Below are positions 1 through 9,759 of a DNA stretch of 64,000 nt, piece after piece (position 1 is the first letter of the stretch; every line of letters starts with the position of its first letter). Location: the NCBI GenBank assembly GCA_946186205.1, contig CAMHMH010000004.1:124001-188000 (forward strand). Direction: 5' to 3'. The notes beneath the pieces are model-generated. The model was not told the origin of the DNA. It searched no databases and worked only from the letters and a program-made list of their open reading frames with translations. The stretch comes from an uncultured Fretibacterium sp. (GTDB taxonomy: Bacteria > Synergistota > Synergistia > Synergistales > Aminobacteriaceae). Position numbers and translations under genes: made by a program.

Positions 1-1
1 C

Positions 2-1147
2 TTTTCCGGCCTCGACAGCTTCACATTGTTATGCATACCTGGCTTCATGCTTGCTGGAAACCTCATGAACACCGGCGGAATAACGTACCAGATTGTGAGG
101 TTCTGCGACAAAGTTATAGGACACATACGCGGGGGACTCGGCCTCGCCAACATAGGAGCGTCGATGATATTCGCGGGAGTTTCGGGAACTGCTGCGGCTG
201 ATGCTGCGTCATTGGGAGGGATTCTGATTCCCGCAATGGTGAAAGACGGCTACGATGCTGATTATTCGGTGGCTGTTACTGCTGCAAGCTCATGTATAGG
301 GCCGATAATACCTCCTTCAGTCCCAATGATTATGGCCGGGACTCTTACGGGCATTAGCGTATCGAAAATGTTCGTGGCTGGAGTCATTCCGGGTATCCTG
401 ATGGGAGTCGGCATGATGATTGTTGCATGGGTAATCTCCGTCAGGCGTAATTATCCCAAGAACGAGAAGAGAGCTTCATTCCGCGAAATCATAGCAAGCG
501 GGCGCGAGGCATTCTGGGCTTTGCTGATGATGGTGATAATTCTTGCGGGGATTCTGACGGGCATTGTTACACCTACAGAGGCTTCTATTATTGCGGTGCT
601 TTACGCGCTCTTTGTGGGCTTCTTCATCTACAAGGAGCTTAATGTGAAGACGGCTCTTGCTGTTATACGTGACTCGATGGTAGGTGCTGCGGGCATAATG
701 GTGCTTGTAGGGTTCGCGAATGTATTTGCTTACGTCCTGACAAAAGAGCAGATCCCAACGATGATAGCAAACTGGATACTCTCAATCACAAAGAACAAAA
801 TCATCATACTGTTAATCATAAATATCTTCCTTGTGTTTGTCGGTTGCTTCATGGAGACGATAGCGGCATTGACGATATTATTCCCTGTTCTGCTTCCTGT
901 CGTAACATCAATCGGAGTCAGCCCGATTCAGTTCGGCGTAATGTGCGTTCTGAATCTCGTTATAGGACTCACGACTCCTCCTGTAGGTGTCTGCTTATTC
1001 ATAACAAGCTCAATCGGCAAAATCTCAATCGCTCATGCTACAAAGGCAATAATCCCCTTCCTCATCTGTAACTTTATTGTCCTTCTCCTCGTAACATATT
1101 TCCCGCCAGTAACTTTGTGGCTTGTCGGTCTGCTTTATGGAATTTAG
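2..1147 (+). CDS. TRAP transporter large permease subunit (DctM-like), 5' end cut by window
   Basis: Large membrane subunit of a tripartite ATP-independent periplasmic transporter, which moves organic acids inward using an ion gradient together with a small permease and a periplasmic binding protein. The reading frame is open from base 2, and the residues before the first start-like codon (DSFTLLCIPGFMLAGNLM) already match the conserved DctM core, so the true start lies upstream. About 382 residues are visible against a usual 420-430. Many hydrophobic helices and GIGPIIPPS-like loops (here CIGPIIPPSVP and IGLTTPPVGVC) are typical of the family. It lies 13 bp before a uronate-type dehydrogenase and uxuA, so the substrate is probably a hexuronate or aldonate; that is inference from context. 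Confidence 0.93.
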   Translation, partial: FSGLDSFTLLCIPGFMLAGNLMNTGGITYQIVRFCDKVIGHIRGGLGLANIGASMIFAGVSGTAAADAASLGGILIPAMVKDGYDADYSVAVTAASSCIGPIIPPSVPMIMAGTLTGISVSKMFVAGVIPGILMGVGMMIVAWVISVRRNYPKNEKRASFREIIASGREAFWALLMMVIILAGILTGIVTPTEASIIAVLYALFVGFFIYKELNVKTALAVIRDSMVGAAGIMVLVGFANVFAYVLTKEQIPTMIANWILSITKNKIIILLIINIFLVFVGCFMETIAALTILFPVLLPVVTSIGVSPIQFGVMCVLNLVIGLTTPPVGVCLFITSSIGKISIAHATKAIIPFLICNFIVLLLVTYFPPVTLWLVGLLYGI

Positions 1148-1160
1148 GAGGTAACAATCA

Positions 1161-2183
1161 ATGAAGGCAATACAAATCGTTAAACCCAACGAGCTGAAAA
1201 TAATTGACATGCCCAAGCCCGAAATTGACGAGAAAAATAACGTCCTCGTCAAGATAAAGGCTTCCGGTATTTGCGGCTCTGATGTCGGAATATATCACGG
1301 CACTAACGCGGCGGCTACTTATCCGAGAGTCATCGGCCATGAAATAGTCGGCGAAATCATCGAGACAGCCCCGAACGTAAAAGACAGGAAAGTAGGAGAA
1401 CGAGTCATAATCGATCAGGTTGTAGCGTGCGGACATTGTTACGCATGCAGGAAATCACGCCCGAACGTATGCCACAATTTACAGGTAAGAGGAGTCCACA
1501 TTGACGGCGGTTACCGTGAGTACATGGCCGTACCTGAAAAAGACTGCTACGTTATCCCCGACTTTCTCGAATACAAAGACGCGGTTATGATTGAGCCTAC
1601 AACAATAGCGGTTCAGGCTTGCTCACGCGCACAGCTCGAAAGCGAAGACGACGTTATGATTATCGGTGCGGGCGCATTGGGCAGCAGCTTGTTGCGAATC
1701 GTAAGGCTCTTCAACCCTCACAGCATAATCATGGCTGACATTGACCAAGGAAGACTCGACGAGGCCATGAAGAACGGAGCTACAGCCGTAATCAACTCGC
1801 GCAATGAAGATATTGTTTCACGAGCAAAGGAACTCACTGACGGTTACGGCCCTACAGTAACAATTGATGCAGCCTGCGTGAAAGGAAGCCTCCTCAGCGC
1901 ATGCCAGGCCGCCGGAAATGCTACGAGAGTCATGACAATGGGATTCAGCATCGCGCCTGACGAAATAAATCAGTTTGTCATAACGTCAAAGGAGCTTGAT
2001 GTCAGAGGCTCAAGACTCCAAAACCGCAAATTCGGCGAAGTGATAAAGCTCGTCAATGAAGGCAAAGTGAATCTCAGCGGCGCAGTGTCTCATACATTCC
2101 CGTTCATGGAAGCTCAGAAGGCTTTTGATTTTGTTGACAGCAGAGACCCTTCAATCAGGAAAATTTCACTTCTCTTTGACTAA
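1161..2183 (+). CDS. Zinc-dependent medium-chain dehydrogenase, RspB-like
   Basis: NAD(P)-dependent alcohol/polyol dehydrogenase of the zinc MDR family, 340 aa. Catalytic zinc ligands are C38, H60 and E61 (GICGSD, GHE). A structural zinc lobe has Cys at about 89, 92, 95 and 103 (CGHCYACR..PNVC). The Rossmann motif GAGALG follows near residue 168. The sequence pattern (GICGSD..IYHG, YPRVIGHE, IDAAC, SSRL-like SRLQNRKF) resembles E. coli RspB, which is encoded next to a mannonate dehydratase homologue. Here it directly precedes uxuA, so it probably oxidises a sugar acid feeding or leaving mannonate. The substrate cannot be read from sequence. A GGAGG Shine-Dalgarno site lies just before the ATG. 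Confidence 0.88.
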   Translation: MKAIQIVKPNELKIIDMPKPEIDEKNNVLVKIKASGICGSDVGIYHGTNAAATYPRVIGHEIVGEIIETAPNVKDRKVGERVIIDQVVACGHCYACRKSRPNVCHNLQVRGVHIDGGYREYMAVPEKDCYVIPDFLEYKDAVMIEPTTIAVQACSRAQLESEDDVMIIGAGALGSSLLRIVRLFNPHSIIMADIDQGRLDEAMKNGATAVINSRNEDIVSRAKELTDGYGPTVTIDAACVKGSLLSACQAAGNATRVMTMGFSIAPDEINQFVITSKELDVRGSRLQNRKFGEVIKLVNEGKVNLSGAVSHTFPFMEAQKAFDFVDSRDPSIRKISLLFD

Positions 2184-2198
2184 AGGAGGATTCACAAA

Positions 2199-3287
2199 AT
2201 GAAGATGACATTCAGATGGTACGGCAGCAACTCCGACCCGATACCGCTCAAGTACATAAAGCAGATTCCCGGCATGACAGGCTTAATGGGACTCCTCGAC
2301 AAGCCCGCAGGAGTCGTCTGGGAAGAAGCTGAAATCAAATCGCTTGTTGATGAAGTTCATTCGGCAGGACTCGAAATTGAGGTTATCGAAAGCGTGAACG
2401 TTCACGAGGATATAAAGATGGGCGTTCCTTCACGGGATGAGTACATCAGCAACTACATCACGACAATAAAGAGCCTCGCTAAGTATGGCGTGAAAGTCAT
2501 CATCTATAACTTCATGCCCGTTTTTGACTGGCTGAGGACAGACCTTGCCCGCGTGATTCCTGAAGACGGTTCTAACAGCCTCTACTTTGACGAGAAAGAC
2601 CTCGGCGAGATGGGTCCGCTTGAGATTGTCAGGAAGACAGCTTCAGACTCACAGGGATTCAGCCTTCCGGGGTGGGAGCCTGAGAGGTTAGCACTTCTTG
2701 AACAGACTCTCAAACAGTACGAGGGAATGACACCCGACATGCTGAGGAAGAATTACAAGTACTTTCTTGACGCTGTTATACCTGTCTGCGAGGAATGCGG
2801 CGTGAGAATGGCTTGCCACCCTGACGACCCTGCATGGCCGATTTTCGGACTCCCACGAATCGCACACAGTCAGGAAGATTATGACAAGATAGTCGCGCTA
2901 CATGACTCCCCGGCAAATTCCGTATGTCTCTGCACAGGCTCGTTAGGCTCAAACCCGGACAACGATATACCGTCAGTGATTCGTCATTTCGGGACGATGG
3001 ACAGAATCGGAGCTATGCACGTGAGGAACGTTAAATTTCTGGGGCATCATCATTTCCGCGAGGCCTCGCACCTTTCGTCAACAGGAGACCTTGACATGTA
3101 CGAAATCATGAAGGCAATACATGACACATGCCCGGACACATACGTGAGACCAGATCACGGACGAATGATATTTGAGGAAGCTGACGGAACAAGAAAAGCC
3201 CGGCCGGGTTACGGACTCTATGACAGGGCATTAGGCGCGGCGTATCTCAATGGCCTTTGGGAAGCAATCGAGAAAGGTGAAAAATAA
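2199..3287 (+). CDS. uxuA: Mannonate dehydratase
   Basis: Dehydrates D-mannonate to 2-keto-3-deoxy-D-gluconate, the third step of glucuronate breakdown. The 362-aa length fits the family (about 350-400). Family signatures are visible: the N-terminal MKMTFRWYG start, the MACHPDDP segment near residue 205, LCTGSLGS near 245, and the C-terminal RPDHGRM segment with metal-binding Asp/His near 320. It is third in the TRAP-dehydrogenase-uxuA-reductase operon and overlaps the next gene by one base (TAATG), indicating translational coupling. An AAAGGAGG site precedes the ATG. Confidence 0.95.
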   Translation: MKMTFRWYGSNSDPIPLKYIKQIPGMTGLMGLLDKPAGVVWEEAEIKSLVDEVHSAGLEIEVIESVNVHEDIKMGVPSRDEYISNYITTIKSLAKYGVKVIIYNFMPVFDWLRTDLARVIPEDGSNSLYFDEKDLGEMGPLEIVRKTASDSQGFSLPGWEPERLALLEQTLKQYEGMTPDMLRKNYKYFLDAVIPVCEECGVRMACHPDDPAWPIFGLPRIAHSQEDYDKIVALHDSPANSVCLCTGSLGSNPDNDIPSVIRHFGTMDRIGAMHVRNVKFLGHHHFREASHLSSTGDLDMYEIMKAIHDTCPDTYVRPDHGRMIFEEADGTRKARPGYGLYDRALGAAYLNGLWEAIEKGEK

Positions 3288-4900
3288 TGAAGCTGAACTA
3301 TAACGGACTTCAGGAAAAATCCTCGTGGGAAAAAATCGGAGTCGTTCTCCCTAAATATGACTGGCGGGAAATGTGCGAGTCAACCGCAAAGACTCCTGTA
3401 TGGATTCATTTCGGCGCAGGAAATATCTTCAGGGGATTCATTGCGGGGCTTCAGCAGAAACTTCTTGACGAGGAATTAGCGCAGAGCGGAATAATTGCGG
3501 CTGAAACTTTTGACTTTGAGATTATCGACAAGATTTATGACCCTCATGACAGCATGACTCTTATGGTGAGCCTGAAGCCTGACGGAAGCACAGACAAATC
3601 AATTATCGCCTCAATAGCCTGCGGAGTTAGGGCAGACAGCAGCGACAAATCAGAATGGGAAAAGCTCAGGAAGATTTTTGCGTCGCCATCGCTGCAAATG
3701 GTCAGCTACACAATCACCGAGAAAGGCTACGCGCTCCGGGACATGAAGGGAAATATTCTGCCGGTTGCTGAAAACGATATAGCTTCAGGCCCGACGAGTC
3801 CAAAACATGCAATGAGCGTTACGGCTTCACTGCTTCTTGAACGCTTCAATTCATGCAAAGCTCCTCTCGCTGTCGTGAGTATGGACAACTGTAGCAGGAA
3901 CGGTGAGAAATTGCGCGGAAGTGTTCTTGAGATTGCAGAAGGATGGAAGAAGAACGGCCATGTGAGCAATGACTTTGTAGAATGGCTGTCTGATGAGAAA
4001 TGCGTATCGTTCCCGTGGTCAATGATCGACAAGATTACGCCCCGCCCGGCTGATTCAGTCAGAAAAGAGCTTGAAGCACTCGGAATTGAGGACATGAATC
4101 CCGTAATCACTTCACGTAATACATACATTGCCCCGTTCGTGAATGCTGAAGTCCCTCAGTACCTGGTTGTTGAAGACAGATTCCCAAACGGACGGCCAGC
4201 ACTCGAAAAAGCCGGAGTCTATATGACAGACCGCGACACAGTGAACAACACAGAGCGCATGAAGGTTACAACATGCCTTAATCCACTTCACACAGCACTT
4301 GCGGTTTATGGATGCCTCTTAGGGTACGAGAAAATCGCCGACGAAATGAATGACACTCAGCTGACGACTCTTGTCGAACGAATCGGATACACTGAAGGGC
4401 TTCCAGTCGTAACAGACCCGGGAATCATTAAGCCCCGCGCATTCATTGACGAGGTAATAACGCAGAGGCTTCCGAATCCATTCATGCCCGACACCCCGCA
4501 GAGAATCGCAACAGACACAAGCCAGAAGATTCCCGTACGTTTCGGCGAGACCCTCAAAAGTTACCGGGACAATACGAACATGGACATATCATCACTGACC
4601 GCTATACCCCTCGCGCTTGCAGGCTGGTTAAGATACTTGCTCGGAGTCGATGATGAAGGACACGAAATGTCGGTAAGCTCAGATCCGATGCTCTCACAGC
4701 TTCAGGGAGAATTGAGCGCGGTTAAGCTCGGACATACTGAGACAGCAGAAGGAGTCCTGAAACCAATACTCAGCAATGAGAATATTTTCGGCGTTAATCT
4801 CTATGATGTCGGACTCGCTGAAAAGGTAGAAGGAATGTTCCGTGAACTGATTGCAGGTCCGGGAGCTGTACGCGAGACTCTGAAGAAATACTGCGCGTAA
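3287..4900 (+). CDS. uxuB: Mannitol dehydrogenase family oxidoreductase, probable fructuronate reductase
   Basis: Long-chain dehydrogenase family enzyme of 537 aa, the usual size for the mannitol dehydrogenase/UxuB group. The N-terminal nucleotide-binding segment HFGAGNIFRGF (about 43-53) is characteristic. The probable reaction is NADH-dependent reduction of D-fructuronate to D-mannonate, which supplies UxuA encoded immediately upstream with a one-base overlap. Mannitol, altronate (UxaB) or another polyol acid cannot be excluded from sequence alone, but partnership with uxuA favours fructuronate. It is the last gene of the operon, followed by a hairpin with a T run. Confidence 0.85.
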   Translation: MKLNYNGLQEKSSWEKIGVVLPKYDWREMCESTAKTPVWIHFGAGNIFRGFIAGLQQKLLDEELAQSGIIAAETFDFEIIDKIYDPHDSMTLMVSLKPDGSTDKSIIASIACGVRADSSDKSEWEKLRKIFASPSLQMVSYTITEKGYALRDMKGNILPVAENDIASGPTSPKHAMSVTASLLLERFNSCKAPLAVVSMDNCSRNGEKLRGSVLEIAEGWKKNGHVSNDFVEWLSDEKCVSFPWSMIDKITPRPADSVRKELEALGIEDMNPVITSRNTYIAPFVNAEVPQYLVVEDRFPNGRPALEKAGVYMTDRDTVNNTERMKVTTCLNPLHTALAVYGCLLGYEKIADEMNDTQLTTLVERIGYTEGLPVVTDPGIIKPRAFIDEVITQRLPNPFMPDTPQRIATDTSQKIPVRFGETLKSYRDNTNMDISSLTAIPLALAGWLRYLLGVDDEGHEMSVSSDPMLSQLQGELSAVKLGHTETAEGVLKPILSNENIFGVNLYDVGLAEKVEGMFRELIAGPGAVRETLKKYCA

Positions 4901-4917
4901 AGACTGAAACAAAAATT

Positions 4918-4961
4918 GAGCGGTGAGTCCGTCATACTTGATGCGATTCCCGCTCTTTTTG
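4918..4961 (+). terminator. Probable intrinsic terminator of the uronate operon
   Basis: GAGCGG at 4918-4923 pairs with CCGCTC at 4950-4955, followed immediately by TTTTTG. The loop is long (26 nt), so the call is moderate. The position, directly after the last gene and before a strong promoter, supports it. Confidence 0.5.
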
Positions 4962-4992
4962 TTTTGTATATATTGAAGTGTGCGGAATGAGT

Positions 4993-5021
4993 TTGACAGA
5001 AAATTTTGACAGTGTTATATT
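4993..5021 (+). promoter_or_regulatory. Sigma-70-type promoter for cstA
   Basis: TTGACA (4993-4998) and TATATT (5016-5021) are separated by 17 nt. It lies about 40 nt before the chosen cstA start. It overlaps the apparent in-frame upstream start at 5006, which argues that the upstream start is not used. Confidence 0.8.
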
Positions 5022-5062
5022 CCGTGAAATTTTCACCCAAAACGAAAGAAGGATTTATTTTC

Positions 5063-6742
5063 ATGAACGGTTTAACGCTTGTCGGCATAGCAATTGTTGT
5101 GCTTGCGCTGGCATATTTGCTCTATGGCCGATGGCTCGTAAAAACATGGGGCATTGACCCTTCAGCAAAGACTCCCGCATACCGCTTTGAGGACGGAAAA
5201 GACTACGTACCCGCTTCACGCTTCACAGTATTCTCTCATCAGTTCAACTCGATAGCTGGAGCAGGCCCGGTAACAGGCCCGATTATCGCTGCTATGTTCG
5301 GATGGCTTCCGGCGTTCTTGTGGCTGTTGGTCGGCGGAATATTCTTCGGAGCGGTTCAGGACTTTACGGCCTTGTATGCTTCCGTCAAGAATGAAGGCAA
5401 ATCGATGGGATTAATCATTGAGCGTTACATAGGCAAGACAGGCAGAAAATTATTCCTCATGTTTTGCTGGCTGTTCACGCTGTTGGTGATTGCGGCGTTT
5501 GCTGACATTCTCGCGGGGACATTCAACGGCTTCAGCAAGGACGGTTCACAGAATATCCCGGGAGCTTCTGCGGCTTCAATCTCAGTGATATATATTTTCG
5601 CGGCGTTAGCGTTCGGGGTATTCATGCGCTTCATCAAGTCTGGCGAATGGACAAAATTTATCGTCGGAGTAGTTCTCGTTGTCGGAATGCTCTGGGCTGG
5701 AATCGCTAACCCTATGTATTATGACGGTAATACGTGGCGGCTTGTTGTGTTCGCGTACTGCTTTGTTGCGTCAGTATTGCCCATGTGGCTGCTGAAACAC
5801 CCCCGCGATTATCTGAGTATATTCTTGCTGCTGGGAATGATATTCGGCGGCGCAATCGGAATCATCGTCGCAAACCCTGAAATACAAATGCCAATGTTCG
5901 CGGGCTGGACGGTCAAGAATCAGCCATTATTCCCGATACTTTTTATCACAATAGCATGCGGGGCGGTCTCAGGATTTCACAGCCTCGTTTCGTCAGGCAC
6001 ATCATCAAAATCAATCTCGAACGAAACAGACATGCTTCCAGTTGGTTACGGCGCAATGCTGGTTGAAACTCTTTTGGGAATCGTCGCGCTTGTTATTGCG
6101 TGCTCTGCGTCAAAGGATGGCGGATTACCGACGGGGACTCCGTTCCAGATTTTCGGGAATGCTGTCGGGAATTTCTTTACGATGTTCGGACTTCCTGCAC
6201 ATGTTTCGGCTTGCGTGATCATGATGTGCGTTAGTGCATTGGCCATGACGACAATCGACGCTGTTACGAGGATAAGCAGAATGTCATTGCAGGAGCTTTT
6301 GTCGACAGAAGGAGAAGAACCCGGCTTCCTCGTGAAGCTCGTAACAAATGACTACGTAGCAACAATAATCTCTTTGTCGCTGGCGTACGCTTTGTGCCTG
6401 GCGGGGTATGCAAGCATCTGGCCTTTGTTCGGAGCGGCTAACCAGCTTTTGAGCGCGCTTGTTCTTACGGCTCTTGCGGTGTTCCTGCGTGTAACGGGCC
6501 GCAAAGGATGGATGCTCTACGTTCCCATGACGTTTATGTTTGTTGTAACGATGTCTGCGCTTGTGATTAGCGTGTACAACATTGTGCTGAAGCTCGGCGC
6601 GGGGACATTCGTATTCATGGTTGACGGATTGCAGCTGATAATAGCGGTTGCATTGATGACACTTGCGGTGCTTGTTGTGTCTCACTGCTGGAAGGAATTA
6701 TTCACGGCAAAAGTTGACAAGAACATAGCGGCGGCTCATTAA
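5063..6742 (+). CDS. cstA: Carbon starvation CstA family transporter
   Basis: Multi-helix inner-membrane transporter of the CstA family, whose studied members import pyruvate or peptides. The protein is 559 aa from the chosen start. The ATG at 5063 is preferred over an in-frame codon at 5006 because it has a Shine-Dalgarno site (AAGAAGGA) and lies downstream of the promoter. Conserved segments include HQFNSIAGAGPVTGPIIAA near residues 54-73 and GFHSLVSSGTSSKSISNE near 306-323, plus many hydrophobic helices to the C terminus. E. coli CstA is longer (about 700 aa); the shorter form is common in anaerobes. It has its own promoter, so it is not part of the upstream uronate operon. Confidence 0.93.
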   Translation: MNGLTLVGIAIVVLALAYLLYGRWLVKTWGIDPSAKTPAYRFEDGKDYVPASRFTVFSHQFNSIAGAGPVTGPIIAAMFGWLPAFLWLLVGGIFFGAVQDFTALYASVKNEGKSMGLIIERYIGKTGRKLFLMFCWLFTLLVIAAFADILAGTFNGFSKDGSQNIPGASAASISVIYIFAALAFGVFMRFIKSGEWTKFIVGVVLVVGMLWAGIANPMYYDGNTWRLVVFAYCFVASVLPMWLLKHPRDYLSIFLLLGMIFGGAIGIIVANPEIQMPMFAGWTVKNQPLFPILFITIACGAVSGFHSLVSSGTSSKSISNETDMLPVGYGAMLVETLLGIVALVIACSASKDGGLPTGTPFQIFGNAVGNFFTMFGLPAHVSACVIMMCVSALAMTTIDAVTRISRMSLQELLSTEGEEPGFLVKLVTNDYVATIISLSLAYALCLAGYASIWPLFGAANQLLSALVLTALAVFLRVTGRKGWMLYVPMTFMFVVTMSALVISVYNIVLKLGAGTFVFMVDGLQLIIAVALMTLAVLVVSHCWKELFTAKVDKNIAAAH

Positions 6743-6757
6743 GAAAGGATGATACTG

Positions 6758-7015
6758 TTGCCTGAGATTTCACGTTTCTACGGAATCAGAATCTTCATGT
6801 ATTATGATGAGCATAACCCGCCTCACTTCCACGCAAAATATGACGGCGAAGAGGCCGAATACAATTTTGACGGCGATATTTTGAGGGGTTCAATGCCTCC
6901 GCGAATCTCAAAGATAATTGCGGGCTGGGCTGTTCTTCATTCGCGCGAACTCGAAGAGAATTGGGATGATGCAAGAGACGGACGCGAATTAACAAGCATA
7001 AGGGGGCTGAAGTAA
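6758..7015 (+). CDS. DUF4160 domain protein
   Basis: Small protein of about 85 aa with the DUF4160 pattern: ISRFYGIRIFMYYDEHNPPHFHAKY, with the conserved HNPPHFHA motif. No biochemical function is established that I can name. The start is chosen as TTG at 6758 because the AAGAAAGG site (6741-6748) is 9 nt before it and family members begin MP-ISRFYG; the ATG at 6749 touches the ribosome site directly. The stop overlaps the next ATG (TAATG). It may be cotranscribed with cstA, whose stop is only 6 nt before the ribosome site. Confidence 0.85.
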   Translation: MPEISRFYGIRIFMYYDEHNPPHFHAKYDGEEAEYNFDGDILRGSMPPRISKIIAGWAVLHSRELEENWDDARDGRELTSIRGLK

Positions 7016-7254
7016 TGGGCTGCCATGAATGCCCCGACGCAATAAGTGTTACGGCACTTGATGATTACGTCCTGAAAGTTGAGTTTGCTGACGGCTCAGT
7101 CAAAACATGTGATTTCTCTGACCACCTGAATAAAGGAGTCTTCAGGAAACTGCGTGATGTATCATTCTTCAGGAAAGCACATGCTCAGGACGGCGCAATA
7201 GTATGGGACGAAACATTAGATTGTGCGCCCGAACATGTCTACTTCAACAGCTGA
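7015..7254 (+). CDS. DUF2442 domain protein
   Basis: A 79-aa protein with the DUF2442 pattern (ALDDYVLKVEFADGSVK near residues 14-28, DFSDHL, FRKLRD, IVWDETLD near 62-69). DUF4160 and DUF2442 genes are often adjacent in bacteria and the pair has the size and one-base overlap typical of toxin-antitoxin modules. That role is inference; the sequence shows only the pairing. A clear intrinsic terminator follows, closing the unit. Confidence 0.85.
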   Translation: MGCHECPDAISVTALDDYVLKVEFADGSVKTCDFSDHLNKGVFRKLRDVSFFRKAHAQDGAIVWDETLDCAPEHVYFNS

Positions 7255-7269
7255 GTTGAAAATAATTCG

Positions 7270-7301
7270 CCCTCCCTTAAAATTTGGGGAGGGTATTTTT
7301 T
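7270..7301 (+). terminator. Intrinsic terminator
   Basis: CCCTCCC (7270-7276) pairs with GGGAGGG (7287-7293) and is followed by TATTTTTT. It terminates the cstA-DUF4160-DUF2442 unit. Confidence 0.85.
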
Positions 7302-7320
7302 GACGGGAGGAAATTTCATC

Positions 7321-8184
7321 ATGAAAAGAGTACTAATCACAGGAGCAAACAGCTACACAGGAAACGCAATCACCGAATATCTTTCATCATGGCCGGACAA
7401 GTATCAAGTCTCATCAATCAGCCTGAGAAATGACTCGTGGAAGTCTGAAAATTTCGGGGCGTTCGACACAGTGATTCACACGGCAGGCCTCGCGCATGAC
7501 AGCACGAAATCAAGCGACAAGGACTCATATTACCGGGTAAATTCCCAGCTCACATTTGACGCAGCAAAGAAGGCAATGAATGACGGAGTGAGGCAATTCA
7601 TCTTCATGAGCTCGTCAATCGTTTACGGAGCGTCGGCGGCAATCGGCCATGAGAAAATCATTACGCGGTCGACACCTCTGAACCCTGAGAGCTATTACGG
7701 TGAAAGCAAGGTTAAAGCTGAAGAGATGTTAGCGGGTCTTGACGGCGATAAATTTCGTGTGTGTGTTCTGAGATGCCCTATGATTTATGGGAGAAAGTGC
7801 AAAGGAAATTACACGGTCTTGTCGAAAATTGCGAGGAGGCTTCCTTTCTTCCCGAAAATAAACAACACTCGCTCAATGCTCTACGTGAAAAATTTTGCTG
7901 AGTTCGTCCGATTGATGATTGAGAATAACGAGCAGGGAATCTTCTGGCCTCAGAACGGAGAATACACAAACACATCAGAGATGGTGAGGATGATTGCGGA
8001 GTCTCACGGGAAAAATATTGCGATGCTTCCGGGCTGTGAGATTCCGCTGAGAGTTCTTGCTAAGTTTTCGGGACTCGTAAACAAGGCTTTCGGCTCGCTC
8101 GCGTATGATATGAGCCTGAGCCAGTACCGTGAAGATTACCGGCTGTATGATTTGCGGACAAGCATAGAAGAGTCAGAGTCGTAA
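7321..8184 (+). CDS. NAD-dependent epimerase/dehydratase (extended SDR)
   Basis: Nucleotide-sugar epimerase-like short-chain dehydrogenase, 287 aa. The ATG at 7321 is chosen because GGGAGG lies about 10 nt upstream; an earlier in-frame codon at 7300 would overlap the terminator. The N-terminal motif GANSYTG replaces the usual GxxGxxG, with the second glycine changed. SSSIVYG and the catalytic YYGESK are present near 98-133. UDP-galactose 4-epimerase-like activity is plausible, but the substrate is unknown. It converges with a sugar transferase and a UDP-glucuronate decarboxylase on the opposite strand, which points to surface polysaccharide synthesis. Confidence 0.85.
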   Translation: MKRVLITGANSYTGNAITEYLSSWPDKYQVSSISLRNDSWKSENFGAFDTVIHTAGLAHDSTKSSDKDSYYRVNSQLTFDAAKKAMNDGVRQFIFMSSSIVYGASAAIGHEKIITRSTPLNPESYYGESKVKAEEMLAGLDGDKFRVCVLRCPMIYGRKCKGNYTVLSKIARRLPFFPKINNTRSMLYVKNFAEFVRLMIENNEQGIFWPQNGEYTNTSEMVRMIAESHGKNIAMLPGCEIPLRVLAKFSGLVNKAFGSLAYDMSLSQYREDYRLYDLRTSIEESES

Positions 8185-8186
8185 AA

Positions 8187-8786
8187 TTATTTCCCTGCTC
8201 CTGTTCCGCCCTCTACGACTCCTTCATGACTCGCCGCCTTGAAGACTGTCCGCCATATGCACATCACATCAAACGCAAAGCCCACACGCCTCACATATTC
8301 CCCGTCAAGTTTCGCCTTCTCTGAAATCTCAAGCTCATCACGCCCGTTAATTTGCGCCCATCCTGTGAGACCCGGCTTGATGTCATTAGCTCCGTATTTC
8401 TCCCTCTCTGCTACAAGGTCATATTGATTCCACAACGCCGGACGCGGGCCGACAATCGACATATCACCCATGATGATGTTGATGATTTGCGGAAGCTCGT
8501 CAAGTGAATATTTCCTCATCCATTTGCCGCAGCTCAGAATATATTGCTCAGGATTCTTGAGAAGGTGAGTCGGTGTATCATGTGGAGTGTTCATTTTCAT
8601 TGACCTGAACTTGTACATGCTGAAAGTTTTTTTGTGAAGGCCGATTCGTTTCTGCGTGAAAAATGCAGGGCCTTTATCCTCGCGCTTAATGATGAAGATA
8701 CAAGCAAGCATTACGGGACTCAGTACGACGAGCGCAAATAGTCCCAAGAATAAATCAAGCAGCCTTTTTCCGAACAGCTTATACAT
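8187..8786 (-). CDS. Undecaprenyl-phosphate sugar phosphotransferase (PglC/WcaJ catalytic domain)
   Basis: Monotopic phosphoglycosyl transferase that moves a sugar-1-phosphate from a UDP-sugar to undecaprenyl phosphate, the first step of surface glycan assembly. At 199 aa it is the small PglC-type form. Visible features: an N-terminal re-entrant hydrophobic helix ([19 protein letters not shown]), the [16 protein letters not shown] segment, MYKFRSM, the SLDELPQ motif with the catalytic Asp-Glu near 94-99, VGPRPAL, and [13 protein letters not shown]. The start overlaps the end of the upstream uxs gene by 8 bp. Confidence 0.93.
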   Translation of the reverse strand: MYKLFGKRLLDLFLGLFALVVLSPVMLACIFIIKREDKGPAFFTQKRIGLHKKTFSMYKFRSMKMNTPHDTPTHLLKNPEQYILSCGKWMRKYSLDELPQIINIIMGDMSIVGPRPALWNQYDLVAEREKYGANDIKPGLTGWAQINGRDELEISEKAKLDGEYVRRVGFAFDVMCIWRTVFKAASHEGVVEGGTGAGK

Positions 8787-9723
8787 CTATCGTGTTCCTG
8801 AAATATTCTATCGTCTCGCGGAGTCCGTCCTCAAGTTTTATTGTCGGCTCCCAGTTCAGTTCTTTCTTTGCGAGTTCGATTACGGGCTTCCTCTGCGCGG
8901 GGTCATCATCAGGCAGAGGCATATGAACAATCTTTGAGCTTGAACCAGTCAGCTTTATCACCATCTCCGCAAGCTGAAGCATTGTAAACTCGCCGGGATT
9001 GCCCAAGTTTACAGGCCCTGTAAATCCTTCGCGGCTGTTCATCATCCGTATCATTCCTTCTACAAGGTCAGTAACAAAACAAAAGCTCCTAGTCTGAGTA
9101 CCGTCCCCGTAAATCGTAATGTCCTGACCTCTTAAAGCCTGAACGATGAAGTTGCTTACGACACGTCCGTCATCAGGCCTCATTCGCGGGCCGTAAGTGT
9201 TGAAGATTCTGACGACCTTAATGTCTACATTGTGCTGACGGTGATAGTCGAAGAAGAGAGTCTCGGCGATTCTTTTTCCCTCGTCGTAACATGAGCGAAT
9301 ACCTATAGGATTAACGCAGCCCCTGTAGCTTTCGGGCTGAGGATGTACTTCAGGGTCTCCGTAAACTTCTGACGTTGAGGCCTGAAGGATTCGAGCATGA
9401 CACCTCTTTGCGAGTCCTAACGTGTTAAGCGCGCCCATGAAACACGCTTTTGTCGTCTTGATGGGGTCATACTGATAATGAATAGGGGACGCAGGGCATG
9501 CAAGGTTATATATCTGGTCGCATTCAACGTAAATATTCTCGATTATGTCCTTGCGTATAAACTCAAAGTAATCATTCTTCATGAGGTGGCGTATGTTTCT
9601 CTTCTGGCCGGTGAACATATTGTCGACGCATACAACATCATTTCCCTGTTCTAGCAATTTTTCACAGAGGTGTGAGCCAATGAAGCCCGCGCCGCCCGTA
9701 ACGAGTATTCTTTTTGCTGACAT
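8779..9723 (-). CDS. UDP-glucuronate decarboxylase (UDP-xylose synthase)
   Basis: Extended SDR of 314 aa that converts UDP-glucuronate to UDP-xylose. The sequence closely follows the Uxs subfamily: [10 protein letters not shown] Rossmann motif (about 11-20), [24 protein letters not shown] near residue 73, [10 protein letters not shown] near 116, catalytic YDEGKR near 148, and NTYGPRM near 177. It shares an 8-bp overlap and strand with the sugar transferase, so UDP-xylose or a related pentose probably enters the surface glycan. A Shine-Dalgarno AAAGGA precedes the ATG. Confidence 0.92.
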   Translation of the reverse strand: MSAKRILVTGGAGFIGSHLCEKLLEQGNDVVCVDNMFTGQKRNIRHLMKNDYFEFIRKDIIENIYVECDQIYNLACPASPIHYQYDPIKTTKACFMGALNTLGLAKRCHARILQASTSEVYGDPEVHPQPESYRGCVNPIGIRSCYDEGKRIAETLFFDYHRQHNVDIKVVRIFNTYGPRMRPDDGRVVSNFIVQALRGQDITIYGDGTQTRSFCFVTDLVEGMIRMMNSREGFTGPVNLGNPGEFTMLQLAEMVIKLTGSSSKIVHMPLPDDDPAQRKPVIELAKKELNWEPTIKLEDGLRETIEYFRNTIDV

Positions 9724-9759
9724 GTTAAGTCCTTTCTTGTGCGTGAGATTTTACGGGAG

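Noticed and set aside
5006-5062. Upstream start for cstA
   Set aside because: It lies within the promoter and has no ribosome site; ATG 5063 has both a promoter and a ribosome site in the right place.
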